Shown here: positions 24,321-38,488 of the stretch, in pieces
Position numbering within the stretch: position 1 is the stretch's first letter
Layout of the letters: each line of letters opens with the position of its first letter
Assembly (NCBI RefSeq): GCF_040958095.1
Contig: NC_091219.1
Location: 29,697,589 to 29,761,588 of the forward strand
DNA: 64,000 bases
Direction: 5' to 3'
Origin: Procambarus clarkii
Taxonomy: Eukaryota > Arthropoda > Malacostraca > Decapoda > Cambaridae
Notes under the pieces: model-generated
The model's database searches: none
What the model saw: the letters and a program-made list of their open reading frames with translations, nothing else
Told to the model about the DNA's origin: nothing
Position numbers and translations under genes: made by a program

Positions 24321-27300
24321 GGTAACCTCTTAACGTTTCCCAACGTCAAGAAAACGGTAACTTTAATGTGCCCTCTCCTAACCTACCAGAGGACGTAAAA
24401 CAGAAAACGGGCCAGTACGTCACTTTAGCCTGTGATGACTTATATTGAATTTTGTAACTAGCTCATCAAGATTGTAACTTGCTTAGCTAAATGAATTGTG
24501 GGGTTCAGTCCCTGAGCCCATTATGTGCCTCTGTAACCCTTTCCACTACCGCCCACAAGATGGGTATGGGGTGCATAATAAATGAACTAAACTATTAGCC
24601 AGCCGCTTCCATTTTCTGCCAAACAGCCCAGTCGACGGGGAAGAATCCCAGCCCGGGCGAAATCTTCATTTTTCTCAAAACTCAAAATCAAAACCAGCCA
24701 TAGAATCGTTTTGAAAATGTTACCATTGTGTTTACCGCAATAATTTATTTTTCTTTCTATTAAGTCTTTCTTTACTAATTATCAATATTAAGGCTTTAAC
24801 AGCCATATTTACTGAGATACAGCCAACTCAAATATCAAACTTATCATCGTGTTTTCTCAACATATTACTAAGGAAAATGAGTTGAAAAACATGTAGTAAT
24901 ACTTATAATGAGTTAAATTAAAAATGGGTATTAAAAATAAAGTAGTTTTAATAATCTTTATTTACTTAGAGATGATTTCGAATGATATTTATGTGTGTAT
25001 ATATTTGGTACTTATAATGGCATACGTTTGGTACTTATAAAGGCATGTGTATGGTACTTATAATGTCAAATGTATGTTACTTATAATGGCATATGTATTG
25101 TACTTATAAAGACATGATGGTACTTATAATGACATATGTATTGTACTGATAATGGCATGTGTATGGTACTTATAAAGGCATATGATTGGTACTTATATTG
25201 GCCTATGTATGGAACTTATAATGACATATGTATGTTACTTATAATGGCATATGTATGGTATTTATAATGATGTATGTTTGGTACTTATAATGACATATGT
25301 ATGGTACTTATATCGTCATATGTATGGTAAATATTAGGTCATATGTTTGGTACTTTTAATGACATTTGTATGGTACTTATATGGACATTTGTATGGAACT
25401 TATAAGGTCATATGTATTGTACTTATAAGGTAATATGTAAGGTACTTATAAGGTCATGTATTGTACTTATAAAGTCATATGTATTGTACTTATAAGGTCA
25501 TATATATGGTACTTATAAGGTCATATGTATGGTATTTATAAGGTGATACGTATGGCACTTATAAGGTCATATGTATGATACTTATAAGGTCATATGTATG
25601 GTACTTATAAGATCATATGTATTGTACTTATAAGGTCATTTGTAAAGTACTTATAAGGTCATATGTATTGTACTAATTAAGTCATATGCATTGTACCTAT
25701 AAGGTCATATGTAAGGTACCTATAAGGTCATATGTATGGTACTTATAAGGTCATATGTATGGTACATATAAGGTCATATGTATGGTACTTATAAGGTCAT
25801 ATGTAAGGTACATATAAGATCATATGTATGGTAACCTCTTAACGTTTCCCAAGAAGAAAACGGTGACTTTAATGTGACCTTTCCTAACCTACCAGAGGAC
25901 GTAAAACAGAAAACGGGCCAGTACGTCACTTTAGCCAGCCGCTTCCATTTTCTGCCAAACAGCCCAGTCGACGGGGAAGAATCCCAGCCCGGGCGAAATC
26001 TTCATTTTTCTCAAAACTCAAAATCAAAACCAGCCATAGAATCGTTTTGAAAATGTTACCATTGTGTTTACCGCAATAATTGATTTTTCTTTCTGTTAAG
26101 TCTTTCTTTACTAATTATCAATATTAAGGCTTTAACAGCCATATTTACTGAGATACAGCCAACTCAAATATCAAACTTATCATCGTGTTTTCTCAACATA
26201 TTACTAAGGAAAATGAGTTGAAAAACATGTAGTAATACTTATAATGAGCTAAATAAAAAATGGGTATTAAAAATAAAGTATTTTAATAATCTTTATTTAC
26301 TTAGAGATTATTTCGAATGATATTTATATGGGTATATATATGGTACTTATAATGGCATACATTTGGTACTTATAAAGGCATGTGTATGGTACTTATAATA
26401 TCATATGTATGGTACTTATAATGGCATATGTATGGTACGTATAAGGTCATATGTATAGTACTTATAAGGTCATTTCTATGGTACTTATAAGGTCATATGT
26501 ATGATACATATATAGCCATATGTATGGTACTTATAAGGACATTTGTATGGATACTTATAAGGTCATATGTATGGTACATATATAGTCACATGTATGGTAC
26601 TTATAAGGAGATATATATGGTAATTATAAGGTCATTTGTATGGTACATATAAGGTCATATGTATGGTACTTATAAGGTCATATGTAAGGTACTTATAAGG
26701 TCATATGTATGGTACATATATGGTCATATGTATGGTACATATAAGGTCATATGTATGGTACTTATAAGGTCATTTACATGGTACTTATAAGGTCATGTGT
26801 ATTGTACTTTTAAGGTCATATATAAGGTACTTATAAGGTCATATGTATGGTATATATAAGGTCATATGTATGGTACTTATAAGTTCATATGTATGGTACT
26901 TATAAGGTCATATGTATGGTACTTATAAGGTCATATGTATAGTACTTATAAGGTCATTTGTATGGTACTTATAAGGTCATATGTATGGTACATATATAGT
27001 CACATGTATGGTACTTATAAGGAGATATATATGGTAATTATAAGGTCATTTGTATGGTAAATATAAGGTCATATGTATGGTACTTATAAGGTCATATGTA
27101 AGGTACTTATAAGGTCATATGTATGGTACATATATGGTCATATGTATGGTACATATAAGGTCATATGTATGGTACTTATAAGGTCATTTACATGGTACTT
27201 ATAAGGTCATGTGTATTGTACTTTTAAGGTCATATATAAGGTACTTATAAGGTCATATGTATGGTATATATAAGGTCATATGTATGGTACTTATAAGTTC

Positions 27301-29484
27301 ATATGTATGGTACTTATAAGGTCATATGTATGGTACTTATAAGGTCATATGTATGGTACTTATAAGGTCATGTATGGTATGTATAAGGTCATATTTATGG
27401 TACTTATAAGATCATATGTAAGGTACATATAAGGTCATATGTATGGTAACCTCTTAACGTTTCCCAACGTCAAGAAAACGGTAACTTTAATGTGCCCTCT
27501 CCTAACCTACCAGAGGACGTAAAACAGAAAACGGGCCAGTACGTCACATTAGCCAGCCGCTTCCATTTTCTGCCAAACAGCCCAGTCGACGGGGAAGAAT
27601 CCCAGCCCGGGCGAAATCTTCATTTTTCTCAAAACTCAAAATCAAAACCAGCCATAGAATCGTTTTGAAAATGTTACCATTGTGTTTACCGCAATAATTG
27701 ATTTTTCTTTCTGTTAAGTCTTTCTTTACTAATTATCAATATTAAGGCTTTAACAGCCATATTTACTGAGATACAGCCAACTCAAATATCAAACTTATCA
27801 TCGTGTTTTCTCAACATATTACTAAGGAAAATGAGTTGAAAAACATGTAGTAATACTTATAATGAGCTAAATAAAAAATGGGTATTAAAAATAAAGTATT
27901 TTAATAATCTTTATTTACTTAGAGATTATTTCGAATGATATTTATATGGGTATATATATGGTACTTATAATGGCATACGTTTGGTACTTATAAAGGCATG
28001 TGTATGGTACTTATAATATCATATGTATGGTACTTATAATGGCATATGTATGGTACTTATAAAGACATGATGGTACTTATAATGACATATGTGTGGTACT
28101 GATAATAGCATGTGTATGGTATTTATTATGGCATAAGTATGGTACTTATAATGACATATGTATGTTACTTATAATGACATATGTATGGTGCTTATAAAGG
28201 CATATGTATGGTACTTATAACGGCATAGGTATGATACTTATACGGGCATATCTATACAACTTACATAGGCATATGTATGGTACTTATATAAGCATGGGTA
28301 TGGTACTTATATGGGCATGTGTATGGTACTTATAAGATCATATGTATGGTACTTATAAGGACATTTGTATGGTACTTATGAGGTCATATGTATTGTACGT
28401 ATAAGGTCATATGTATGGTACTTATAAGGTCATATGTATGGTACTTATAAGGACATTTGTATGGTACTTATAAGGTCATATGTATGGTACTTATAAGGTC
28501 ATATATGGTATATATATGGTAATAAGTATGGTATTTATAAGGTCATTTGTATAGTACTTATAAAGTCATATGTATAGTACATATAAGCTCATATGTATGG
28601 TACTTATAAGGTCATATATATGGTACTTATAAGGTCATATGTATGGTACTTATAAGGGCATTTGTTTGGTACTTATAATGTCATATGTATGGTACATATA
28701 AGGTCATATGTATGATACTTATAAGGTCATATGTATGGTACATATATAGTCATATGTATGGTACCTATAAGGACATTTCTATGGTACTTATAAGGTCATA
28801 TATATAGTACTTATAAGGTCATTTCTATGGTACTTATAAGGTCATATGTATGGTACATATATAGTCATATGTATGGTACTTATAAGGACATTTGTATGGA
28901 TACTTATAAGGTCATATGTATGGTACATATATAGTCATATGTATGGTACTTATAAGGTCATTTGTATGGTACTTATAAGGTCATATGTATGGTACATATA
29001 TAGTCACATGTATGGTACTTATAAGGAGATATATATGGTAATTATAAGGTCATTTGTATGGTACATATAAGGTCATATGTATGGTACTTATAAGGTCATA
29101 TGTAAGGTACTTATAAGGTCATATGTATGGTACATATATGGTCATATGTATGGTACATATAAGGTCATATGTATGGTACTTATAAGGTCATTTACATGGT
29201 ACTTATAAGGTCATGTGTATTGTACTTTTAAGGTCATATATAAGGTACTTATAAGGTCATATGTATGGTATATATAAGGTCATATGTATGGTACTTATAA
29301 GTTCATATGTATGGTACTTATAAGGTCATATGTATGGTACTTATAAGGTCATATGTATGGTACTTATAAGGTCATATGTATGGTACTTATAAGGTCATAT
29401 GTATGGTACTTATAAGGTCATGAATAGTATGTATAAGGTCATATTTATGGTACTTATAAGATCATATGTAAGGTACATATAAGG
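24321..29484 (+). repeat. satellite super-unit 2 (cassettes at 24,321; 25,830; 27,445)
   Basis: About 5.16 kb. Same A-B-C order as super-unit 1, and the 23-bp stretches between cassettes match those of super-unit 1 variant by variant. The type A cassette carries a unique 164-bp insertion at 24,431-24,594. Confidence 0.85.
24431..24594 (+). mobile_element. 164-bp insertion in one satellite cassette (SINE- or LINE-tail-like)
   Basis: All other cassettes read CACTTTAGCCAGCCGCTTCC. Here the sequence TGTGATGACTT...ATAATAAATGAACTAAACTA is inserted, with TTAGCC repeated on both sides (24,425-24,430 and 24,595-24,600) as a probable 6-bp target duplication. The CCACTACCGCCC...GGGTATGGGGTGCATAATAAATGAAC end looks like a retroposon 3' tail. 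No open frame. Confidence 0.85.
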
Positions 29485-32400
29485 TCATATGTATGGTAAC
29501 CTCTTAACGTTTCCCAACGTCAAGAAAACGGTAACTTTAATGTGCCCTCTCCTAACCTACCAGAGGACGTAAAACAGAAAACGGGCCAGTACGTCACTTT
29601 AGCCAGCCGCTTCCATTTTCTGCCAAACAGCCCAGTCGACGGTGAAGAATCCCAGCCCGGGCGAAATCTTCATTTTTCTCAAAACTCAAAATCAAAACCA
29701 GCCATAGAATCGTTTTCAAAATGTTACCATTGTGTTTACCGCAATAATTTATTTTTCTTTCTATTAAGTCTTTCTTTACTAATTTTCAATATTAAGGCTT
29801 TAACAGCCATATTTACTGAGATACAGCCAACTCAAATATCAAACTTATCATCGTGTTTTCTCAACATATTACTAAGGAAAATGAGTTGAAAAACATGTAG
29901 TAATACTTATAATGAGTTAAATTAAAAATGGGTATTAAAAATAAAGTAGTTTTAATAATCTTTATTTACTTAGAGATGATTTCGAATGATATTTATGTGT
30001 GTATATATTTGGTACTTATAATGGCATACGTTTGGTACTTATAAAGGCATGTGTATGGAACTTATAATGTCAAATGTATGTTACTTATAATGGCATATGT
30101 ATTGTACTTATAAAGACATGATGGTACTTATAATGACATATGTATTGTACTGATAATGGCATGTGTATGGTACTTATAAAGGCATATGATTGGTACTTAT
30201 ATTGGCCTATGTATGGAACTTATAATGACATATGTATGTTACTTATAATGGCATATGTATGGTATTTATAATGATGTATGTTTGGTACTTATAATGACAT
30301 ATGTATGGTACTTATATCGTCATATGTATGGTAAATATTAGGTCATATGTTTGGTACTTTTAATGACATTTGTATGGTACTTATATGGACATTTGTATGG
30401 AACTTATAAGGTCATATGTATTGTACTTATAAGGTAATATGTAAGGTACTTATAAGGTCATATGTATTGTACTTATAAAGTCATATGTATTGTACTTATA
30501 AGGTCATATATATGGTACTTATAAGGTCATATGTATGGTATTTATAAGGTGATACGTATGGCACTTATAAGGTCATATGTATGATACTTATAAGGTCATA
30601 TGTATGGTACTTATAAAATCATATGTATTGTACTTATAAGGTCATTTGTAAGGTACTTATAAGGTCATATGTATTGTACTAATTAAGTCATATGCATTGT
30701 ACCTATAAGGTCATATGTAAGGTACATATAAGATCATATGTATGGTAACCTCTTAACGTTTCCCAAGAAGAAAACGGTGACTTTAATGTGACCTTTCCTT
30801 ACCTACCAGAGGACGTAAAACAGAAAACGGGCCAGTACGTCACTTTAGCCAGCCGCTTCCATTTTCTGCCAAACAGCCCAGTCGACGGGGAAGAATCCCA
30901 GCCCGGGCGAAATCTTCATTTTTCTCAAAACTCAAAATCAAAACCAGCCATAGAATCGTTTTGAAAATGTTACCATTGTGTTTACCGCAATAATTTACTT
31001 TTCTTTCTGTTAAGTCTTTCTTTACTAATTATCAATATTAAGGCTTTAACAGCCATATTTACTGAGATACAGCCAACTCAAATATCAAACTTATCATGGT
31101 GATTTCTCAACATATTACGAAGGAAAATGAGTTGAAAAACATGTAATAATAATTACAATGAGCTTAATAAAAAATGGGTATTAAAAATAAAGTCATTTTA
31201 ATAATCTTTATTTACTTAGTCATTATTTCGAATGATATTTATATGGGTATATATATGGTACTTATAATGGAATACGTTTGGTACTTATAAAGGCATGAGT
31301 ATGGTACTTATAATGGCATATGTATGGTACTTATAAGGTCATATGTATGGTACTTATAAGTGCATTTGTTTGGCACTTATAATGTCATATGTATGGTACA
31401 TATAAGGTCATATGTATGATACTTATAAGGTCATATGTATGGTACATATATAGTCATATGTATGGTACTTATAAGGACATTTATATGGTACGTATAAGGT
31501 CATATGTATAGTACTTATAAGGTCATTTCTATGGTACTTATAAGGTCATATGTATGATACATATATAGCCATATGTATGGTACTTATAAGGACATTTGTA
31601 TGGATACTTATAAGGTCATATGTATGGTACATATATAGTCACATGTATGGTACTTATAAGGAGATATATATGGTAATTATAAGGTCATTTGTATGGTACA
31701 TATAAGGTCATATGTATGGTACTTATAAGGTCATATGTAAGGTACTTATAAGGTCATATGTATGGTACATATATGGTCATATGTATGGTACATATAAGGT
31801 CATATGTATGGTACTTATAAGGTCATTTACATGGTACTTATAAGGTCATGTGTATTGTACTTTTAAGGTCATATATAAGGTACTTATAAGGTCATATGTA
31901 TGGTATATATAAGGTCATATGTATGGTACTTATAAGTTCATATGTATGGTACTTATAAGGTCATATGTATGGTACTTATAAGGTCATATGTATAGTACTT
32001 ATAAGGTCATTTGTATGGTACTTATAAGGTCATATGTATGGTACATATATAGTCACATGTATGGTACTTATAAGGAGATATATATGGTAATTATAAGGTC
32101 ATTTGTATGGTAAATATAAGGTCATATGTATGGTACTTATAAGGTCATATGTAAGGTACTTATAAGGTCATATGTATGGTACATATATGGTCATATGTAT
32201 GGTACATATAAGGTCATATGTATGGTACTTATAAGGTCATTTACATGGTACTTATAAGGTCATGTGTATTGTACTTTTAAGGTCATATATAAGGTACTTA
32301 TAAGGTCATATGTATGGTATATATAAGGTCATATGTATGGTACTTATAAGTTCATATGTATGGTACTTATAAGGTCATATGTATGGTACTTATAAGGTCA

Positions 32401-34268
32401 TATGTATGGTACTTATAAGGTCATGTATGGTATGTATAAGGTCATATTTATGGTACTTATAAGATCATATGTAAGGTACATATAAGGTCATATGTATGGT
32501 AACCTCTTAACGTTTCCCAACGTCAAGAAAACGGTAACTTTAATGTGCCCTCTCCTAACCTACCAGAGGACGTAAAACAGAAAACGGGCCAGTACGTCAC
32601 TTTAGCCAGCCGCTTCCATTTTCTGCCAAACAGCCCAGTCGACGGGGAAGAATCCCAGCCCGGGCGAAATCTTCATTTTTCTCAAAACTCAAAATCAAAA
32701 CCAGCCATAGAATCGTTTTGAAAATGTTACCATTGTGTTTACCGCAATAATTGATTTTTCTTTCTGTTAAGTCTTTCTTTACTAATTATCAATATTAAGG
32801 CTTTAACAGCCATATTTACTGAGATACAGCCAACTCAAATATCAAACTTATCATCGTGTTTTCTCAACATATTACTAAGGAAAATGAGTTGAAAAACATG
32901 TAGTAATACTTATAATGAGCTAAATAAAAAATGGGTATTAAAAATAAAGTATTTTAATAATCTTTATTTACTTAGAGATTATTTCGAATGATATTTATAT
33001 GGGTATATATATGGTACTTATAATGGCATACGTTTGGTACTTATAAAGGCATGTGTATGGTACTTATAATATCATATGTATGGTACTTATAATGGCATAT
33101 GTATGGTACTTATAAAGACATGATGGTACTTATAATGACATGTGTGGTACTGATAATAGCATGTGTATGGTATTTATTATGGCATAAGTATAGTACTTAT
33201 AATGACATATGTATGTTACTTATAATGACATATGTATGGTGCTTATAAAGGCATATGTATGGTACTTATAACGGCATAGGTATGATACTTATACGGGCAT
33301 ATCTATGGAACTTACATAGGCATATGTATGGTACTTATATAAGCATGGGTATGGTACTTATATGGGCATGTGTATGGTACTTATAAGATCATATGTATGG
33401 TACTTATAAGGACATTTGTATGGTACTTATGAGGTCATATGTATTGTACGTATAAGGTCATATGTATGGTACTTATAAGGTCATATGTATGGTACTTATA
33501 AGGACATTTGTATGGTACTTATAAGGTCATATGTATGGTACTTATAAGGTCATATATGGTATATATATGGTAATAAGTATGGTATTTATAAGGTCATTTG
33601 TATAGTACTTATAAAGTCATATGTATAGTACATATAAGCTCATATGTATGGTACTTATAAGGTCATATATATGGTACTTATAAGGTCATATGTATGGTAC
33701 TTATAAGGGCATTTGTTTGGTACTTATAATGTCATATGTATGGTACATATAAGGTCATATGTATGATACTTATAAGGTCATATGTATGGTACATATATAG
33801 TCATATGTATGGTACCTATAAGGACATTGATATGGTACGTATAAGGTCATATGTATAGTACTTATAAGGTCATATGTATGGTACATATATAGTCATATGT
33901 GTGGTACTTATAAGGTCATTTGTATGGTACTTATAAGGTCATATGTATGGTACATATATAGTCACATGTATGGTACTTATAAGGAGATATATATGGTAAT
34001 TATAAGGTCATTTGTATGGTACATATAAGGTCATATGTATGGTACTTATAAGGTCACATGTAAGGTACTTATAAGGTCATATGTATGGTATATATAAGGT
34101 CATATGTATGGTACTTATAAGTTCATATGTATGGTACTTATAAGGTCATATGTATGGTACTTATAAGGTCATATGTATGGTACTTATAAGGTCATGTATG
34201 GTATGTATAAGGTCATATTTATGGTACTTATAAGATCATATGTAAGGTACATATAAGGTCATATGTAT
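29485..34268 (+). repeat. satellite super-unit 3 (cassettes at 29,485; 30,744; 32,498)
   Basis: About 4.78 kb. The second cassette is a distinct subtype (B') with TCATGGTGATTTCTCAACA, TTACGAAGG and AATAATAATTACAATGAGC. The first cassette has TTTTCAAAATG in place of TTTTGAAAATG, which removes a stop and opens a 115-codon frame by chance. Confidence 0.85.
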
Positions 34269-37200
34269 GGTAACCTCTTAACGTTTCCCAACGTCAAGAA
34301 AACGGTAACTTTAATGTGCCCTCTCCTAACCTACCAGAGGACGTAAAACAGAAAATGGGCCAGTACGTCACTTTAGCCAGCCGCTTCCATTTTCTGCCAA
34401 ACAGCCCAGTCGACGGGGAAGAATCCCAGCCCGGGCGAAATCTTCATTTTTCTCAAAACTCAAAATCAAAACCAGCCATAGAATCGTTTTGAAAATGTTA
34501 CCATTGTGTTTACCGCAATAATTTATTTTTCTTTCTATTAAGTCTTTCTTTACTAATTTTCAATATTAAGGCTTTAACAGCCATATTTACTGAGATACAG
34601 CCAACTCAAATATCAAACTTATCATCGTGTTTTCTCAACATATTACTAAGGAAAATGAGTTGAAAAACATGTAGTAATACTTATAATGAGTTAAATAAAA
34701 AATGGGTATTAAAAATAAAGTAGTTTTAATAATCTTTATTTACTTAGAGATGATTTCGAATGATATTTATGTGTGTATATATTTGGTACTTATAATGGCA
34801 TACGTTTGGTACTTATAAAGGCATGTGTATGGTACTTATAATGTCAAATGTATGTTACTTATAATGGCATATGTATTGTACTTATAAAGACATGATGGTA
34901 CTTATAATGACATATGTATTGTACTGATAATGGCATGTGTATGGTACTTATAAAGGCATATGATTGGTACTTATATTGGCTTATGTATGGAACTTATAAT
35001 GACATATGTATGTTACTTATAATGGCATATGTATGGTATTTATAATGATGTATGTTTGGTACTTATAATGACATATGTATGGTACTTATATCGTCATATG
35101 TATGGTAAATATTAGGTCATATGTTTGGTACTTTTAATGACATTTGTATGGTACTTATATGGACATTTGTATGGAACTTATAAGGTCATATGTATTGTAC
35201 TTATAAGGTAATATGTAAGGTACTTATAAGGTCATATGTATTGTACTTATAAAGTCATATGTATTGTACTTATAAGGTCATATATATGGTACTTATAAGG
35301 TCATATGTATGGTATTTATAAGGTGATACGTATGGCACTTATAAGGTCATATGTATGATACTTATAAGGTCATATGTATGGTACTTATAAAATCATATGT
35401 ATTGTACTTATAAGGTCATTTGTAAGGTACTTATAAGGTCATATGTATTGTACTAATTAAGTCATATGCATTGTACCTATAAGGTCATATGTAAGGTACA
35501 TATAAGATCATATGTATGGTAACCTCTTAACGTTTCCCAAGAAGAAATCGGTGACTTTAATGTGACCTTTCCTAACCTACCAGAGGACGTAAAACAGAAA
35601 ACGGGCCAGTACGTCACTTTAGCCAGCCGCTTCCATTTTCTGCCAAACAGCCCAGTCGACGGGGAAGAATCCCAGCCCGGGCGAAATCTTCATTTTTCTC
35701 AAAACTCAAAATCAAAACCAGCCATAGAATCGTTTTGAAAATGTTACCATTGTGTTTACCGCAATAATTTATTTTTCTTTCTGTTAAGTCTTTCTTTACT
35801 AATTATCAATATTAAGGCTTTAACAGCCATATTTACTGAGATACAGCCAACTCAAATATCAAACTTATCATGGTGATTTCTCAACATATTACGAAGGAAA
35901 ATGAGTTGAAAAACATGTAATAATAATTACAATGAGCTTAATAAAAAATGGGTATTAAAAATAAAGTCATTTTAATAATCTTTATTTACTTAGTCATTAT
36001 TTCGAATGATATTTATATGGGTATATATATGGTACTTATAATGGAATACGTTTGGTACTTATGAAGGCATGAGTATGGTACTTATAATGGCATATGTATG
36101 GTACTTATAAGGTCATATGTATGGTACTTATAAGGGCATTTGTTTGGCACTTATAATGTCATATGTATGGTACATATAAGGTCATATGTATGATACTTAT
36201 AAGGTCATATGTATGGTACATATATAGTCATATGTATGGTACTTATAAGGACATTTATATGGTACGTATAAGGTCATATGTATAGTACTTATAAGGTCAT
36301 TTCTATGGTACTTATAAGGTCATATGTATGATACATATATAGCCATATGTATGGTACTTATAAGGACATTTGTATGGATACTTATAAGGTCATATGTATG
36401 GTACATATATAGTCATATGTATGGTACTTATAAGGTCATTTGTATGGTACTTATAAGGTCATATGTATGGTACATATATAGTCACATGTATGGTACTTAT
36501 AAGGAGATATACATGGTAATTATAAGGTCATTTGTATGGTACATATAAGGTCATATGTATGGTACTTATAAGGTCATATGTAAGGTACTTATAAGGTCAT
36601 ATGTATGGTACATATATGGTCATATGTATGGTACATATAAGGTCATATGTATGGTACTTATAAGGTCATTTACATGGTACTTATAAGGTCATGTGTATTG
36701 TACTTTTAAGGTCATATATAAGGTACTTATAAGGTCATATGTATGGTATATATAAGGTCATATGTATGGTACTTATAAGTTCATATGTATGGTACTTATA
36801 AGGTCATATGTATGGTACTTATAAGGTCATATGTATGGTACTTATAAGGTCATGTATGGTATGTATAAGGTCATATTTATGGTACTTATAAGATCATATG
36901 TAAGGTACATATAAGGTCATATGTATGGTAACCTCTTAACGTTTCCCAACGTCAAGAAAACGGTAACTTTAATGTGCCCTCTCCTAACCTACCAGAGGAC
37001 GTAAAACAGAAAACGGGCCAGTACGTCACTTTAGCCAGCCGCTTCCATTTTCTGCCAAACAGCCCAGTCGACGGGGAAGAATCCCAGCCCGGGCGAAATC
37101 TTCATTTTTCTCAAAACTCAAAATCAAAACCAGCCATAGAATCGTTTTGAAAATGTTACCATTGTGTTTACCGCAATAATTTATTTTTCTTTCTTTTAAG

Positions 37201-37878
37201 TCTTTCTTTACTACTTATTAATATTAAGGCTTTAACAGCCATATTTACTGAGATACAGCCAACTCAAATATCAAGCTTATCATGGTGATTTCTCAACATA
37301 TTACGAAGGAAAATGAGTTGAAAAACATGTAATAATAATTATAATGAGCTTAATAAAAAATGGGTATTAAAAATAAAGTCATTTTAATAATCTTTATTTA
37401 CTTAGACATTATTTCGAATGATATTTATATGGGTATATATATGGTACTTATAATGGAATACGTTTGGTACTTATAAAGGCATGAGTATGGTACTTATAAT
37501 GGCATATGTATGGTACTTATAAGGTCATATGTATGGTACTTATAAGGGCATTTGTTTGGTACTTATAATGTCATATGTATGGTACATATAAGGTCATATG
37601 TATGATACTTATAAGGTCATATGTATGGTACATATATAGTCATATGTATGGTACTTATAAGGACATTTGTATGGATACTTATAAGGTCATATGTATGGTA
37701 CATATATAGTCATATGTATGGTACTTATAAGGACATTTGTATGGATACTTATAAGGTCATATGTATGGTACATATATAGTCATATGTATGGTACTTATAA
37801 GGTCATTTGTATGGTACTTATAAGGTCATATGTATGGTACATATATAGTCACATGTATGGTACTTATAAGGAGATAAG
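34269..37878 (+). repeat. satellite super-unit 4, truncated on the right (cassettes at 34,269; 35,518; 36,927)
   Basis: Type A, then B', then a mosaic. The cassette at 36,927 has the type C head (CAACGTCAAG) but the B' body (TGGTGATTTC, TTACGAAGG, AATAATAATTATAATGAGC). The array stops about 0.45 kb after it at the junction near 37,878. Confidence 0.85.
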
Positions 37879-37916
37879 TAAGACATTGTATGTCTCACAA
37901 TGTCCAACGCAATGTC
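37879..37916. other. satellite-LINE junction filler
   Basis: Between the last satellite unit and the LINE-A fragment is a short stretch with GACATTGT (37,882-37,889), its reverse complement ACAATGTC (37,897-37,904) and another CAATGTC a few bases on. Belonging to neither side and built of local inverted and direct copies, it looks like templated end-joining filler. Confidence 0.6.
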
Positions 37917-38170
37917 AGGGAAGATTTCCTGAGACCTGGAACTTTAAGAACAAGAGGTCATAGATATAAACTAGCTAAACACAGATGCCGAAGAAATATA
38001 AGAAAAATCACTTTCGCAAACAGAGTGGTAGACGGTTGGAACAAGTTAGGGGAGAAGGTGGTGGAGGCCAAGACCATCAGTAGTTTCAAAGCGTTATATG
38101 ACAGAGTGCTGGGAAGACGGGACACCACGAGCGTAGCTCTCATCCTGTAACTACACTTAGGTAATTACAA
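37917..38170 (+). pseudogene. LINE family A, 3' fragment
   Basis: A 5'-truncated LINE-A end. It reads EDFLRPGTLRTRGHRYKLAK, RCRRNIRKITFANRVVDGWN and AKTISSFKALYD, then a frameshift. It ends with the family's CTTAGGTAATTACA at about 38,155-38,168. It closes the right edge of the satellite. Confidence 0.9.
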
Positions 38171-38229
38171 AATAATTAAATCAAAATTTATGAAAATTCA
38201 ATTTATCAATGCAATCGGAAACATTGAAA

Positions 38230-38450
38230 TGGAATTCGTAGCACATTTAGTATAGTGTGTGTGTTGCTATTATATGCAACAGATGGCGGCGCTTTTTTGA
38301 AAAAAAATTGTCACAGGTGTGGCATCTATATAGTAGATTTATAAAAGCATGCGCATATTCGAATGGAACATTGTGTCAAAATTTCAAAGTAATCGGTGAA
38401 GCACTTTGGGAGATTACATCGTGTGTTACTGTTATGTCAAACAGATAGCT

Positions 38451-38488
<38 letters not shown>

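Larger units (their letters stand above)
19064..37878. repeat. 18.8-kb hierarchical satellite array (23-bp unit plus about 0.5-kb cassettes)
   Basis: The basic unit is 23 bp: GGTCATATGTATGGTAC followed by TTATAA. Variants differ at a few positions (for example TACATATATAGTC, GGACATTTG and TAAAGGCATGTG). Twelve copies of a non-tandem cassette of about 500 bp interrupt the units, all in the same orientation. They start with GGTAACCTCTTAACGTTTCC at 19,364; 20,702; 22,317; 24,321; 25,830; 27,445; 29,485; 30,744; 32,498; 34,269; 35,518 and 36,927. Spacings run 1.25-2.04 kb in a three-step pattern. Because 69 bp of unit contains no stop in one frame, 74-codon open frames recur (23,718; 28,846; 36,324; 37,691); they are artefacts. 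The function is unknown; a pericentromeric or heterochromatic block is possible. Confidence 0.95.

Noticed and set aside
29542-29889. 115-codon open frame in a satellite cassette
   Set aside because: It starts at GTG and exists only because one base change removes a stop present in the other eleven cassettes.
19364-37440. CENP-B box in the satellite cassette
   Set aside because: CCCGGGCGAA in the cassette has the right end motifs but far too short a spacing for the CENP-B box pattern.
19064-37878. CRISPR-like array (regular short repeats)
   Set aside because: Eukaryotic satellite: units are contiguous with no unique spacers, and no cas-like genes are present.
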